The notes under the pieces are model-generated. The model saw only the letters and a program-made list of their open reading frames with translations, was not told the DNA's origin and did not search any database. A DNA stretch of 64,000 nucleotides from Hallerella sp963597395 (GTDB lineage: Bacteria > Fibrobacterota > Fibrobacteria > Fibrobacterales > Fibrobacteraceae), in assembly GCA_963597395.1 (NCBI GenBank), contig CAVBPX010000001.1, positions 1 through 64,000 of the forward strand, written 5' to 3'. This document shows, one piece after another, positions 1 through 7,234 of this stretch. Position 1 is the stretch's first letter, and every line of letters starts with the position of its first letter. The translations under genes were made by a program, and so were the position numbers.

Positions 1-35
1 ATCCTATCGGTCGCAGAGGCTCCCTCCAGGATGAC
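1..35. repeat. Fragment of a dispersed intergenic repeat
   Basis: Read on the minus strand these bases give GTCATCCTGGAGGGAGCC followed by a GACCGATAGGAT end. This resembles the TGTCATCCTG...AGGATC type of short intergenic repeat that I know from Fibrobacter and Bacteroidetes genomes. It lies at the window edge, so its outer end is not visible. The identification is by recall of the motif, not by a search. Confidence 0.4.
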
Positions 36-336
36 ATTCACCCTTCACACTCCACTCTCAACTCTTCACACTCCACCCTCCACTCTCCACTCTTCACACT
101 CCACCCTCCACTCTCAACTCTTCACACTTCACCCTCCACCCTCCACTCTTCACACTCCACCCTCCACCCTCCACTCTTCACACTCCACCCTCCACCCTCC
201 ACTCTTCACACTCCACCCTCCACCCTCCACTCTTCACACTCCACCCTCCACCCTCCACTCTTCACACTCCACCCTCCACCCTCCACTCTTCACACTCCAC
301 TCTCAACTCTTCACACTTCACCCTCCACCCTCCACT
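36..336. repeat. Heptamer tandem array (43 units; 28-bp and 21-bp higher-order units)
   Basis: The stretch is built entirely of 7-bp units of the form CTYCACN: CTTCACA, CTCCACC, CTCCACT, CTCAACT and similar. The CTTCACA unit recurs at 43, 64, 92, 120, 148, 176, 204, 232, 260, 288 and 309, so most higher-order units are four heptamers (28 bp) and the first and last are three (21 bp). The plus strand contains no G. The minus strand is therefore C-free with repeated GGAGGG runs and could form G-quadruplex-like structures. The array ends one base before the GGAG ribosome-binding site of the EamA gene, so it occupies the expected promoter/leader position. No spacers exist between units, so it is not a CRISPR. 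Confidence 0.95.
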
Positions 337-351
337 GGAGAACCTTTGAAA

Positions 352-1320
352 ATGCGGCCGGCAAATTTCTATACTTGGCCCATGGCAAATCTCGGTTACA
401 GTTTTCTGCTCGTTTTGACGGCTTTCCTCTGGGGCACCACTTTCGTTGCCCAGGTCGAAGGGAACTCCGCAGGGCCTTTCGTCTTCACATGCCTCCGGAG
501 CTTTATCGCCACGGGCTTTCTTTTTGGACTTGTCAAGGTCCTGGACAGGCTCGGATTCAGTCCCAAACGTCCCAAAAGCAAAAAGGAGAAAAAGACGCTT
601 TGGACTTCCGGAATCCTTTGCGGAACGGCACTCGCCTTCGGAAACAACCTGCAGCAGCTCGGCATTGCGCTCGGAACCTCGGCCGGAAAAGCCGGATTTC
701 TCACGGCATGCTACCTTTTCATCGTCCCGATTCTTGGAATTTTTCTCGGAAAAAAATGCTCGGTAAAAATATGGATTTGCGTTGCGATTGCCCTTGTCGG
801 GCTTTATCTTTTGTGCATCAAGGAAAACTTTTCGTTTGAATTTTGCGACAGCGTCACGCTCCTTTGCGCCATCGCCTTTGCCGTACAAATTCTCGTCGTC
901 GATAAGTTCGTCGGAATCGTCGATAACGTCCGGCTTTCCTGCATCCAGTTTCTAGTCGTGGGGATCCTCAGCGCGTTTCCGATGTTCTTTGCCGACATGG
1001 GCGCTTCCCTCCAGGGAATTAAAAGCGCTCTCGAAGTCTATTCCCATGCGGGAGCCTGGTTTCCGCTCCTTTATGCGGGAATCCTTTCGAGCGGCGTTGC
1101 ATTTACCCTGCAAATCATTGCCCAAAACAAGATAAGGCCCACCGTCGCTTCGCTTCTGATGAGCCTTGAATCCGTGTTTGCCGTTCTCGCCGGCTGTATT
1201 GTTTTGGGAGAGAGGCTTTCTGCGAAAGAGGCGGTCGGCTGCATTCTCATTTTTGCAGCGATCGTCCTTGCGCAGATCCGCTTCGAGAGAAAGTCCCGGA
1301 ATTCCGTCAGCGGTTCTTGA
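352..1320 (+). CDS. EamA/DMT-family transporter (RhaT/YdcZ-like exporter)
   Basis: A 322-residue polytopic membrane protein with about ten hydrophobic segments arranged as two EamA repeats. The first begins with FLLVLTAFLWGTTFVAQ and the second ends with a SLESVFAVLAGCIVLGERL signature, both typical of the drug/metabolite transporter superfamily, whose members export metabolites or amino acids. The substrate cannot be read from sequence. An open frame continues upstream to 31 through the heptamer array, but the ATG at 352 has GGAG 11 nt upstream and the array-encoded residues match no EamA N-terminus, so I start here. The ATG at 382 is an alternative without a ribosome site. The 3' end overlaps the convergent antiporter gene by 14 nt. 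Confidence 0.85.
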   Translation: MRPANFYTWPMANLGYSFLLVLTAFLWGTTFVAQVEGNSAGPFVFTCLRSFIATGFLFGLVKVLDRLGFSPKRPKSKKEKKTLWTSGILCGTALAFGNNLQQLGIALGTSAGKAGFLTACYLFIVPILGIFLGKKCSVKIWICVAIALVGLYLLCIKENFSFEFCDSVTLLCAIAFAVQILVVDKFVGIVDNVRLSCIQFLVVGILSAFPMFFADMGASLQGIKSALEVYSHAGAWFPLLYAGILSSGVAFTLQIIAQNKIRPTVASLLMSLESVFAVLAGCIVLGERLSAKEAVGCILIFAAIVLAQIRFERKSRNSVSGS

Positions 1321-2920
1321 ACTTCAACAAAAGAAGCCCGCCCACGGTCATGGCGGTTCCGAGAATAAGCGAGAGGCACGCGCTGCGGGAAAATCCCGCA
1401 ATAATGTAGGTCACGAACGAAACGCCCGCCACAAAGAACACGTAGGGGAGCTGCGTATTCACATGGTTCACATGGTTGCACTCCGCACCGGCACTCGCCA
1501 TGATGGTCGTATCCGAAATGGGTGAACTGTGGTCGCCGCAAACCGCGCCCGCCATGCACGCCGAAATGGAAATGATCATGAGACTATAATCGACACCGCC
1601 AAAGGCCGCGACGACAATCGGAATGAGAATGCCGAACGTTCCCCACGAAGTTCCCGTTGCAAAGGCAAGGAAGGCCGCAATCACAAAAATAATTGCGGGC
1701 ATCAGGTTCATAAAGGACGAGGCTCCCCCGCTGACGATTCCCGACACGAATTCCTTCGCACCGAGCGTGTCCGTCACACCCTTAAGCGTCCAGGCGAGAG
1801 CGAGAATCAAAATGGCAGGGACCATCGCCTTAAATCCATCCGGAACGCAGGCCATGCACTTGTTAAAGCCGAGGACGCGGCGCGACAGGTAAAAGACAAG
1901 CGTAAGGACCAGCGCGGCAAAGGATCCGAGAACAAGCCCAATCGAAGCGTTGCTGTTTGCAAACGAATCCACAAAGCCCCTCGCCTCTTCACCCGAGGCA
2001 AAAAATCCGCCCGTATAAATCATTCCGACCGTGCAAAGGAAAATCAAAAGGACAATCGGGACAACCAAATCGAGAATCTTTCCCTTCCCTTCCTGGACGT
2101 TCAGTTCTTCCATCTTCGCGTCAATGATTTTTTCCGCGGTTTCGTACTTTTTCATCGGCCCGAAGTTTACCTTGGCAATGGCGACGACAAAGAGCGAAAG
2201 AATGGTAAAGAGCGCATAAAAGTTGAACGGAATCGCCTTGATGAAAAGTCCGAGTCCGTCCTCGCCCTCAACAAATCCCGAAACGGCCGCAGCCCAGGAA
2301 CTGATAGGCGCAATAATGCACACGGGCGCCGCCGTCGAATCAATTAGGTAGGCGAGCTTTTCACGGCTCACGTTAAACCGGTCCGTCACGGGCCGCATCA
2401 CGCTTCCCACCGTCAGACAGTTAAAATAGTCGTCAATAAAAATCAAAATGCCGAGAAAGATGGTCGCCACCTGCGCACCGACCTTCGTCTTGATGTGCGT
2501 CCGCGCCCAGTTTCCGAAAGCGGCAGAACCTCCGGCCCGATTCATCAGCGTCACCATCGCGCCCAGAATCACAAGGAAAAAGAGAATGCCGACATTCCAC
2601 GGATCCGCGACATGCGCCACAAGTCCGTCCTTGAACGTCGCATCCATAAACCCGGAAAAACTTCCCTGGCTAATAAAGAGCGCGCCAATCAGAACGCCGA
2701 TAAAAAGCGAGGAATAGACTTCTTTTGTAATCAGGGCAAGCGCAATCGCCACAATCGGCGGAACGAGCGCCCAAAAAGTCCCGTGCTGAAAAATCCAGCC
2801 CGAAGCGGCGGCCACGTTTGCCGTGGAATCCACGACGGTCATAGCGGCAGAGGAAAGAGCCGAAAGAGCTGTGTCCGCTGCGGAAGACACGGACTGTGCA
2901 AGCGTATCCAGATTTTCCAT
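1307..2920 (-). CDS. NhaC-family Na+/H+ antiporter
   Basis: A 537-residue integral membrane protein. Two NhaC-family signatures are visible: the IDDYFNCLTVGSVMRP stretch near residues 162-177, followed by YLIDSTAAPVCIIAPISSW, and a TGTSWGTFGILIPI segment in the C-terminal half. NhaC-type carriers exchange protons for sodium or, in some relatives, for organic anions or amino acids at the cytoplasmic membrane, so the substrate is inferred only at family level. The first 45 residues are Ala/Ser-rich and not membrane-like. The start ATG lies 2 nt after the stop of a 58-aa ORF that also carries its ribosome site (AAGGA), suggesting translational coupling. Confidence 0.85.
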   Translation of the reverse strand: MENLDTLAQSVSSAADTALSALSSAAMTVVDSTANVAAASGWIFQHGTFWALVPPIVAIALALITKEVYSSLFIGVLIGALFISQGSFSGFMDATFKDGLVAHVADPWNVGILFFLVILGAMVTLMNRAGGSAAFGNWARTHIKTKVGAQVATIFLGILIFIDDYFNCLTVGSVMRPVTDRFNVSREKLAYLIDSTAAPVCIIAPISSWAAAVSGFVEGEDGLGLFIKAIPFNFYALFTILSLFVVAIAKVNFGPMKKYETAEKIIDAKMEELNVQEGKGKILDLVVPIVLLIFLCTVGMIYTGGFFASGEEARGFVDSFANSNASIGLVLGSFAALVLTLVFYLSRRVLGFNKCMACVPDGFKAMVPAILILALAWTLKGVTDTLGAKEFVSGIVSGGASSFMNLMPAIIFVIAAFLAFATGTSWGTFGILIPIVVAAFGGVDYSLMIISISACMAGAVCGDHSSPISDTTIMASAGAECNHVNHVNTQLPYVFFVAGVSFVTYIIAGFSRSACLSLILGTAMTVGGLLLLKFKNR

Positions 2921-2922
2921 GG

Positions 2923-3099
2923 TTATTTATCCTTCGAAGCGGTAAGGGATTCGAGCGGATTTTTGATTCCCGCCTCTTCCAGTTTTTCCAAAACGGCAAT
3001 TGCATAATTGACCGCGTCAAGCGAACGGGAGTTCGCATACAGCTTCACTTCGCCAAGAGCCTTGATGGCCCGGCAATTTGTCATCGGTTTATCGGACAT
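2923..3099 (-). CDS. Small 58-aa protein translationally coupled to the antiporter
   Basis: An ATG preceded by AAGGAG (7 nt spacer) opens a 58-codon frame: MSDKPMTNCRAIKALGEVKL..., ending in ASKDK. The frame has the codon usage of its neighbours and stops 2 nt before the antiporter ATG. No membrane segment or signal is present. The C-terminal half (VNYAIAVLEKLEEAGI) looks like an amphipathic helix. I do not recognise the family. The good ribosome site and tight spacing argue that it is translated. It may be a small cytosolic partner or simply a leader peptide for the transporter. Confidence 0.6.
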   Translation of the reverse strand: MSDKPMTNCRAIKALGEVKLYANSRSLDAVNYAIAVLEKLEEAGIKNPLESLTASKDK

Positions 3100-3191
3100 T
3101 GACGTCTCCTTTCAAATGTCCTTTCAATTTTAACAATTATTGGCCTTTTCCGTTTTACGGAAATCCCCGGCCGCGGGAAAAAGCGCAGCAC

Positions 3192-3252
3192 AAAAAAAAC
3201 AGCCCTTTCGTCGCACCGCCTTCAAAGAAGGACAGCCAACGAAAGAGCTGCT
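3192..3252 (-). terminator. Rho-independent terminator of acpP
   Basis: On the minus strand, arms AGCTCTTTCGT and ACGAAAGGGCT (3239-3250 and 3200-3211) enclose a long loop that contains a second small stem. The structure is followed by a run of eight T. It sits 18 nt downstream of the acpP stop codon. Confidence 0.8.
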
Positions 3253-3269
3253 TTTGAAAAATCCGGAAA

Positions 3270-3515
3270 TTACTTGTTGAGCTTGTTCTGGATGTAGGAA
3301 AGAACGTCCGAAACCTTGATGAACTTTTCGGCGTCTTCGTCGAGAATTTCGATGTCGAATTCGTCTTCGAGGGCCATCACCAGTTCAACGCGGTCGAGGG
3401 AATCGGCGCCGAGATCGTTCACGAAGGAAGCGTCCGGGGTCACGTCTTCCGGCTTCACACCGAGCTTTTCGACGACAACAGCCGTGATTTTCTTGAGAAG
3501 TTCTTCTTCAGTCAT
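3270..3515 (-). CDS. acpP: Acyl carrier protein
   Basis: An 81-residue acidic protein carrying the DSLD phosphopantetheine attachment site (GADSLDRVELVMALEDEF). The Ser of that motif receives 4'-phosphopantetheine and then carries the growing acyl chain for type II fatty-acid synthesis. The length and helical composition are normal for AcpP. The ribosome site GGAG lies 6 nt before the ATG. It is the last gene of fabD-fabG-acpP and is followed by a clear terminator. fabF, often the next gene, is not here. Confidence 0.97.
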   Translation of the reverse strand: MTEEELLKKITAVVVEKLGVKPEDVTPDASFVNDLGADSLDRVELVMALEDEFDIEILDEDAEKFIKVSDVLSYIQNKLNK

Positions 3516-3571
3516 TTTTTACTCCGTTTGAGGTTTTGTGAAAATTTAGAAACTTTTTGAAAAATATCAAG

Positions 3572-4312
3572 TCACGCTCCGAGACCGCCATCGACTCCGA
3601 TGACCTGGCCCGTAATGTAGGCGGCTTCGTCGGAAACGAGGAAGGCCACCGCGTTCGCGACATCCTTCGGATTTCCGATTCTTTGCGCCGGAATGGCGTT
3701 TTTGAACTTTTCGAGCATCTCCGGGGAGAGCTTCGCCGTCATGTCCGTATCGATGAATCCGGGGGCGACGGCGTTCACGGTAATGCCGCGGGCGGCAAAT
3801 TCCATGGCGTTCGTCTTGGTAAGCCCGATGATCCCCGCCTTGGACGCGGCATAGTTCGACTGACCGGCCTGGGCGCGGATGCCATTGATGCTCGCCATGT
3901 TCACAATGCGGCCAAAGCGGCGTCCCATCATGTGGCGCGCCACGGCGCGCGTGCAAAGGAATGCCGAGCGGAGGTTCGTCCGAATCACGTCGTCAAAGTC
4001 CGCGTCCTTCATTCGCATCATCAGCCCGTCCCGCGTAATTCCCGCATTGTTCACCAGAATGTCTATCTGGCCGAACGCTTCGAGAATCGCCTTGAACGTC
4101 TCCGCGACCCGCTCCGAATCCGAAACGTCGCACGCATAGCTTTTGATTTCGACGCCCGTTTCCGCGGACATCCGCGAAGCGAGCTCCTCGCGTTCCTTCG
4201 TGGAGATAAACGCGATTTTCGCGCCCTGGAAAGCGAGCGTTCTCGCAATTTCATACCCGATACCGCGGGAGGCTCCCGTCACGACGGCAACCTTGCCTTT
4301 CAAATCAATCAT
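3572..4312 (-). CDS. fabG: 3-oxoacyl-[acyl-carrier-protein] reductase
   Basis: A 246-residue short-chain dehydrogenase that reduces 3-ketoacyl-ACP with NADPH in each elongation cycle. The cofactor motif TGASRGIG lies near residue 13, NNAG near residue 88, and the catalytic Ser, Tyr and Lys are in NMASINGI and SNYAASKAG. The C-terminal GQVIGVDGG is typical of FabG. It overlaps fabD by 4 nt (ATGA), so the two are translationally coupled, and acpP follows after 56 nt. Confidence 0.95.
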   Translation of the reverse strand: MIDLKGKVAVVTGASRGIGYEIARTLAFQGAKIAFISTKEREELASRMSAETGVEIKSYACDVSDSERVAETFKAILEAFGQIDILVNNAGITRDGLMMRMKDADFDDVIRTNLRSAFLCTRAVARHMMGRRFGRIVNMASINGIRAQAGQSNYAASKAGIIGLTKTNAMEFAARGITVNAVAPGFIDTDMTAKLSPEMLEKFKNAIPAQRIGNPKDVANAVAFLVSDEAAYITGQVIGVDGGLGA

Positions 4313-5238
4313 AATGCTCCTTTCAGGGCCTTGACGGCTTCTACCGATTCCACGGCGGTGAACTTGACCGAGCGGTCAATTTTGCGTTCAAGGCCCGAAA
4401 GCACGTGCCCGACGCCCACTTCGACGCCCGACGTCACGCCGCAATCCTTGATGGCATACGTCATGGACTGACTCCAGCGGACCGGGCTTACAAGCTGCCG
4501 CACGAGCAGTTCGCGGATTTCCTTCGCCGACGTCACGGCCGACGCGGTGACGTTTGCAATCAGAGGCTTTTGCAGGTCGCGGAATTCGACATTTTCGATG
4601 GCCTCGGCAAGACCCGCCTGGGCGCCTTGCATGAGCGGGCTGTGGAACGCGCCCGAAACCGCGAGCGAAACAGCCTTGACGCCTTCGGCCGCACAGTTTT
4701 CGACAAGACATGCAACGGCAGGCGCCTCGCCCGAAACGACAATCTGTCCCGGGCAGTTGAAGTTCGCCGGAACCACCAGTCCGACGCTTTTCACGGCAGC
4801 GCAGAGTTCCAGAACCTTTTCTTCGCTCGCACCGATGACGGCCGCCATCGCGCCCGGATTTTCCTCGCCCGCCTTGGCCATCAGGGTTCCGCGGACGCGC
4901 ACGAGCTTTAGGCCGTCCTCAAAGGAGAAGCCCCCCGCGGCACAAATGGCGGAATATTCGCCGAGCGAATGTCCGGCGACCATGTCAAAACCGATTCCTT
5001 CCGCCTTCAGAACTTCGAGAACCATCATGGAGGAAGCAAACAGGGCGGGCTGCGTATTGGACGTCATCTTCAGGTCCGCCTCGGGGCCTTCGAACATCAC
5101 CTTCGAAAGCGAAAATCCGAGCGTATCGTCCGCCTTTTCGAGCAAAAGCCTTGCGGGTTCAAAGGATTCGGCGAGAGCCTTGCCCATGCCCACATACTGG
5201 GCACCTTGACCGGGAAATACAAAAATGGTTTTAGACAT
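4309..5238 (-). CDS. fabD: Malonyl-CoA:ACP transacylase
   Basis: A 309-residue acyltransferase that moves malonyl from CoA to ACP. The FVFPGQGAQYVGMG N-terminus, the nucleophile elbow GHSLGEYSA (Ser near residue 92) and GAFHSPLM with the catalytic His are all present. The frame can be extended four codons to a TTG, but the ATG at 5238 (MSKTIF) is preceded by GGAG with a 6-nt spacer and matches the usual FabD start. A terminator upstream at 5280-5310 separates it from plsX, so fabD-fabG-acpP probably has its own promoter in 5240-5280. Confidence 0.95.
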   Translation of the reverse strand: MSKTIFVFPGQGAQYVGMGKALAESFEPARLLLEKADDTLGFSLSKVMFEGPEADLKMTSNTQPALFASSMMVLEVLKAEGIGFDMVAGHSLGEYSAICAAGGFSFEDGLKLVRVRGTLMAKAGEENPGAMAAVIGASEEKVLELCAAVKSVGLVVPANFNCPGQIVVSGEAPAVACLVENCAAEGVKAVSLAVSGAFHSPLMQGAQAGLAEAIENVEFRDLQKPLIANVTASAVTSAKEIRELLVRQLVSPVRWSQSMTYAIKDCGVTSGVEVGVGHVLSGLERKIDRSVKFTAVESVEAVKALKGAL

Positions 5239-5279
5239 CGTTTTCTCCAAAATAGATTTTATCTAGAGGGAAAGGGAAT

Positions 5280-5310
5280 AAAAAATGTCCGAAAACAGAC
5301 CGCTTCGGAC
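5280..5310 (-). terminator. Rho-independent terminator of plsX
   Basis: On the minus strand GTCCGAA (5304-5310) pairs with TTCGGAC (5287-5293) around a 10-nt loop and is followed by ATTTTTT. It lies about 90 nt beyond the plsX stop and about 40 nt before the fabD start, splitting the lipid cluster into two transcripts. Confidence 0.75.
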
Positions 5311-5401
5311 AAGATTCTAAACAATGGTTCAACAAGAGCCGTATTCCTTCCCCGATTCTTTTGGCCCGCCAAGGGGCCTCGGAGCGGGGAAAGCGAAAGG
5401 A

Positions 5402-6373
5402 TCATTGCGCTTCGATACCGGCGAGCTTCTGACCGATTTTTTCGGGGACCTTGTTGGCCGCAAACGTATAGGCGACCTTCAGGGCCTGTTCGATGGCCTT
5501 TTCGTCGGAGCGGCCGTGAGCGATGATGCCCGTGCCTTTAAGTCCGAGGAGAAGGGCTCCGCCCGTGTTGCGGTAGTCCCAAGCTTCGTTGAACGCCTGA
5601 CCGGCCGGCGTGTCAATGACGCCGAACGTCTTGGTGTGCAGTTCGTAAAAGCCTTCGTACATCTTGAGAAGGACGTTTCCGACAAAGCCGGAGCAGACAA
5701 TCACGTCCGCATTGCCGAGCACGACGTCGCGGCCTTCGATGTTGCCGATAAAGTTGACCGGTGCGGACTTGAGGAGCTGATAGGTTTCCTGGACTGCTGC
5801 CGGGCCCTTCTTTTCCTCTTCGCCCATGTTCAAAAGGCCGACCTTCGGATTTGCGATTCCGAGATGACTTTCCGCAAAGACGGAGCCGGCGAGGGCGAAG
5901 TCCTTGAGAACGACGGGCTTTTCATCGACGTTTGCACCCGCATCGACGAGAACGCTGTGTCCCTTCGCGGTCGGAATGATGCATCCGATAGGCGGACGGG
6001 CGAAGTTCTCGCTCGTGCGGCCGAGGATCATCAGGCAGGAAGCCATCATCGCGCCGGAGTTTCCGGCCGAGACGCTCGCCTGCACAAGGCCCTTCTTTTG
6101 GAGGGCGACGCACATCACGAGGCCGGAGTGCTGCTTTTTGCGGAGCACTTCCGTCGGATGTTCGTCCATCGCCACCAGTTCGGGGGCATCGACAACCTGG
6201 ATCAGCTTTCCTTCATAGCCGAACTGTTTTAGCTTCGCCTTGACCTCGGCCTCGGGGCCGCAAAGCACAACGCAAAACTTTCCATCGGAACTGTTCACGG
6301 CATTGATCGCGCCCTGGACCACAACGTCCGGTGCGAGGTCGCCGCCAAAGGCATCAAGAGCAATGCTGATCAT
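5402..6373 (-). CDS. plsX: Phosphate acyltransferase PlsX
   Basis: A 323-residue protein that converts acyl-ACP to acyl-phosphate, the first committed step of the PlsX/PlsY route to phosphatidic acid. The N-terminus ISIALDAFGGDLAPDVVVQGA and the internal ALLLGLKGTGIIAHGRSDEKAI segment are diagnostic. It follows rpmF by 29 nt, the common rpmF-plsX arrangement. The fabH gene that usually comes next is absent; a terminator and then fabD follow. Confidence 0.96.
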   Translation of the reverse strand: MISIALDAFGGDLAPDVVVQGAINAVNSSDGKFCVVLCGPEAEVKAKLKQFGYEGKLIQVVDAPELVAMDEHPTEVLRKKQHSGLVMCVALQKKGLVQASVSAGNSGAMMASCLMILGRTSENFARPPIGCIIPTAKGHSVLVDAGANVDEKPVVLKDFALAGSVFAESHLGIANPKVGLLNMGEEEKKGPAAVQETYQLLKSAPVNFIGNIEGRDVVLGNADVIVCSGFVGNVLLKMYEGFYELHTKTFGVIDTPAGQAFNEAWDYRNTGGALLLGLKGTGIIAHGRSDEKAIEQALKVAYTFAANKVPEKIGQKLAGIEAQ

Positions 6374-6402
6374 GGAGGGGACTCCTTTCGAATTGTTGGA
6401 AA

Positions 6403-6585
6403 TTAGGCTTCCTGGATGTGGACGACTTCAACGCCGTTGTAATAGCCGCAAACCGGGCACACGCGGTGCGGACGCTTTGCAGAACCGCAATGATCGCAAG
6501 TTGCGAGCGCCGGAGCTTCGAGCTTCCAGTGCGTACGACGCTTGTCACGACGGGCATTCGAGGTTTTTCTTTTTGGTACTGCCAT
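6403..6585 (-). CDS. rpmF: 50S ribosomal protein L32
   Basis: A 60-residue basic protein with the MAVPKRKTSNARRDKRR N-terminus of bL32. It contains two CxxC pairs (Cys30/33 and Cys43/46), so it is the zinc-binding form. It lies between yceD (DUF177) and plsX, the usual bacterial order. Confidence 0.98.
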   Translation of the reverse strand: MAVPKRKTSNARRDKRRTHWKLEAPALATCDHCGSAKRPHRVCPVCGYYNGVEVVHIQEA

Positions 6586-6619
6586 TTTGAACTCCTAATC
6601 GTTCGGCTCAGGTGTTGAT

Positions 6620-7144
6620 TCATCCGTTCGGACGTCTCATCTTGTCCTTGAGCGCTTTCAATTTTTCCCAACGAGGATCTTCACCGGGAGTCCCTGACGC
6701 TTCGCCAGCTTCCCAAACAAAGTCCTTGTCCGGATCGTCCTTAACCGGATGGAGGGGTTCCTGGAGAATCACCAGTTGCCGCACGCATTCGGTCACATCC
6801 ACATGGTCCTGGTTCGCCGGTACGCGGAACCCGAAGGTCTCGTCGTCCGAATCGTCCAGTTCCTGTTCCGCAAGGCCCGGGATGAGTTCCACCCAAAAAC
6901 CGATCGGCGTCTCGAAAGGACTGTCGAAAGGTTCGAGCGTGCGGGAACATTCTAAAACCTGTACCCCGGAAAGAGTTCCCGTGAGAAGCCAGCGGTTCGA
7001 CCCTTCGGCAACAACCGAAAGCGAAACGTTCAGGGGCTCCTTTACGCGGAGTTCTTCAAAAACAGCCGCATCCGAGGCTTCCTTTCTGAAGCTTGCCGAA
7101 AGCGTGGCGTCACACGACGCGATTTTTGAAATCTCTATTCTCAA
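6620..7144 (-). CDS. yceD: DUF177/YceD family protein, probable TTG start
   Basis: A 174-residue acidic protein. The central Cys-x-Arg motif (VLECSRTLEPFDSPFETPI), the acidic C-terminal third and the place just before rpmF fit the DUF177/YceD family, which has been linked to 23S rRNA accumulation. The frame extends to an ATG at 7183, but that ATG falls in the -35 box of a near-consensus promoter (7155-7183) that would fire downstream of it. The first plausible start after the promoter is the TTG at 7144, giving (M)RIEISKI, a good DUF177 N-terminus. No other Met occurs until the far C-terminus. The transcript would be almost leaderless. Confidence 0.8.
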   Translation of the reverse strand: MRIEISKIASCDATLSASFRKEASDAAVFEELRVKEPLNVSLSVVAEGSNRWLLTGTLSGVQVLECSRTLEPFDSPFETPIGFWVELIPGLAEQELDDSDDETFGFRVPANQDHVDVTECVRQLVILQEPLHPVKDDPDKDFVWEAGEASGTPGEDPRWEKLKALKDKMRRPNG

Positions 7145-7154
7145 GGTAGCGCAA

Positions 7155-7183
7155 AATATACTAGAAAAAAGCCATTCGGTCAA
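7155..7183 (-). promoter_or_regulatory. Near-consensus promoter of yceD-rpmF-plsX
   Basis: On the minus strand TTGACC (7178-7183) and TATATT (7155-7160) are separated by exactly 17 nt. The predicted transcription start falls around 7147-7149, only a few bases before the TTG start of yceD at 7144. The -10 region can also be read as TATATTTT, close to the TAnnTTTG box of Bacteroidetes. Confidence 0.7.
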
Positions 7184-7195
7184 TAAATCACGGGA

Positions 7196-7220
7196 AAATC
7201 ACCCCGAAAAAGGGCGATTT
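7196..7220 (-). terminator. Possible terminator of the 7235-8572 lipoprotein gene
   Basis: AAATCGCCC and GGGTGATTT (minus strand, one G-T pair) form a 9-bp stem about 15 nt past the lipoprotein stop codon. The T-tract after it is short (TTTTCCC), so termination in this direction is only probable. It also backs onto the yceD promoter. Confidence 0.4.
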
Positions 7221-7234
7221 TTCCTCCAAAGTCC

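Noticed and set aside
36..336. CRISPR array
   Set aside because: Repeats are contiguous 7-bp units with no unique spacers, and no cas genes are nearby.
31..351. N-terminal extension of the EamA protein encoded by the heptamer array
   Set aside because: The frame is open only because the array has no G and thus few possible stops. The ATG at 352 has its own GGAG and the membrane protein begins normally there. The upstream ATG has no suitable ribosome site.
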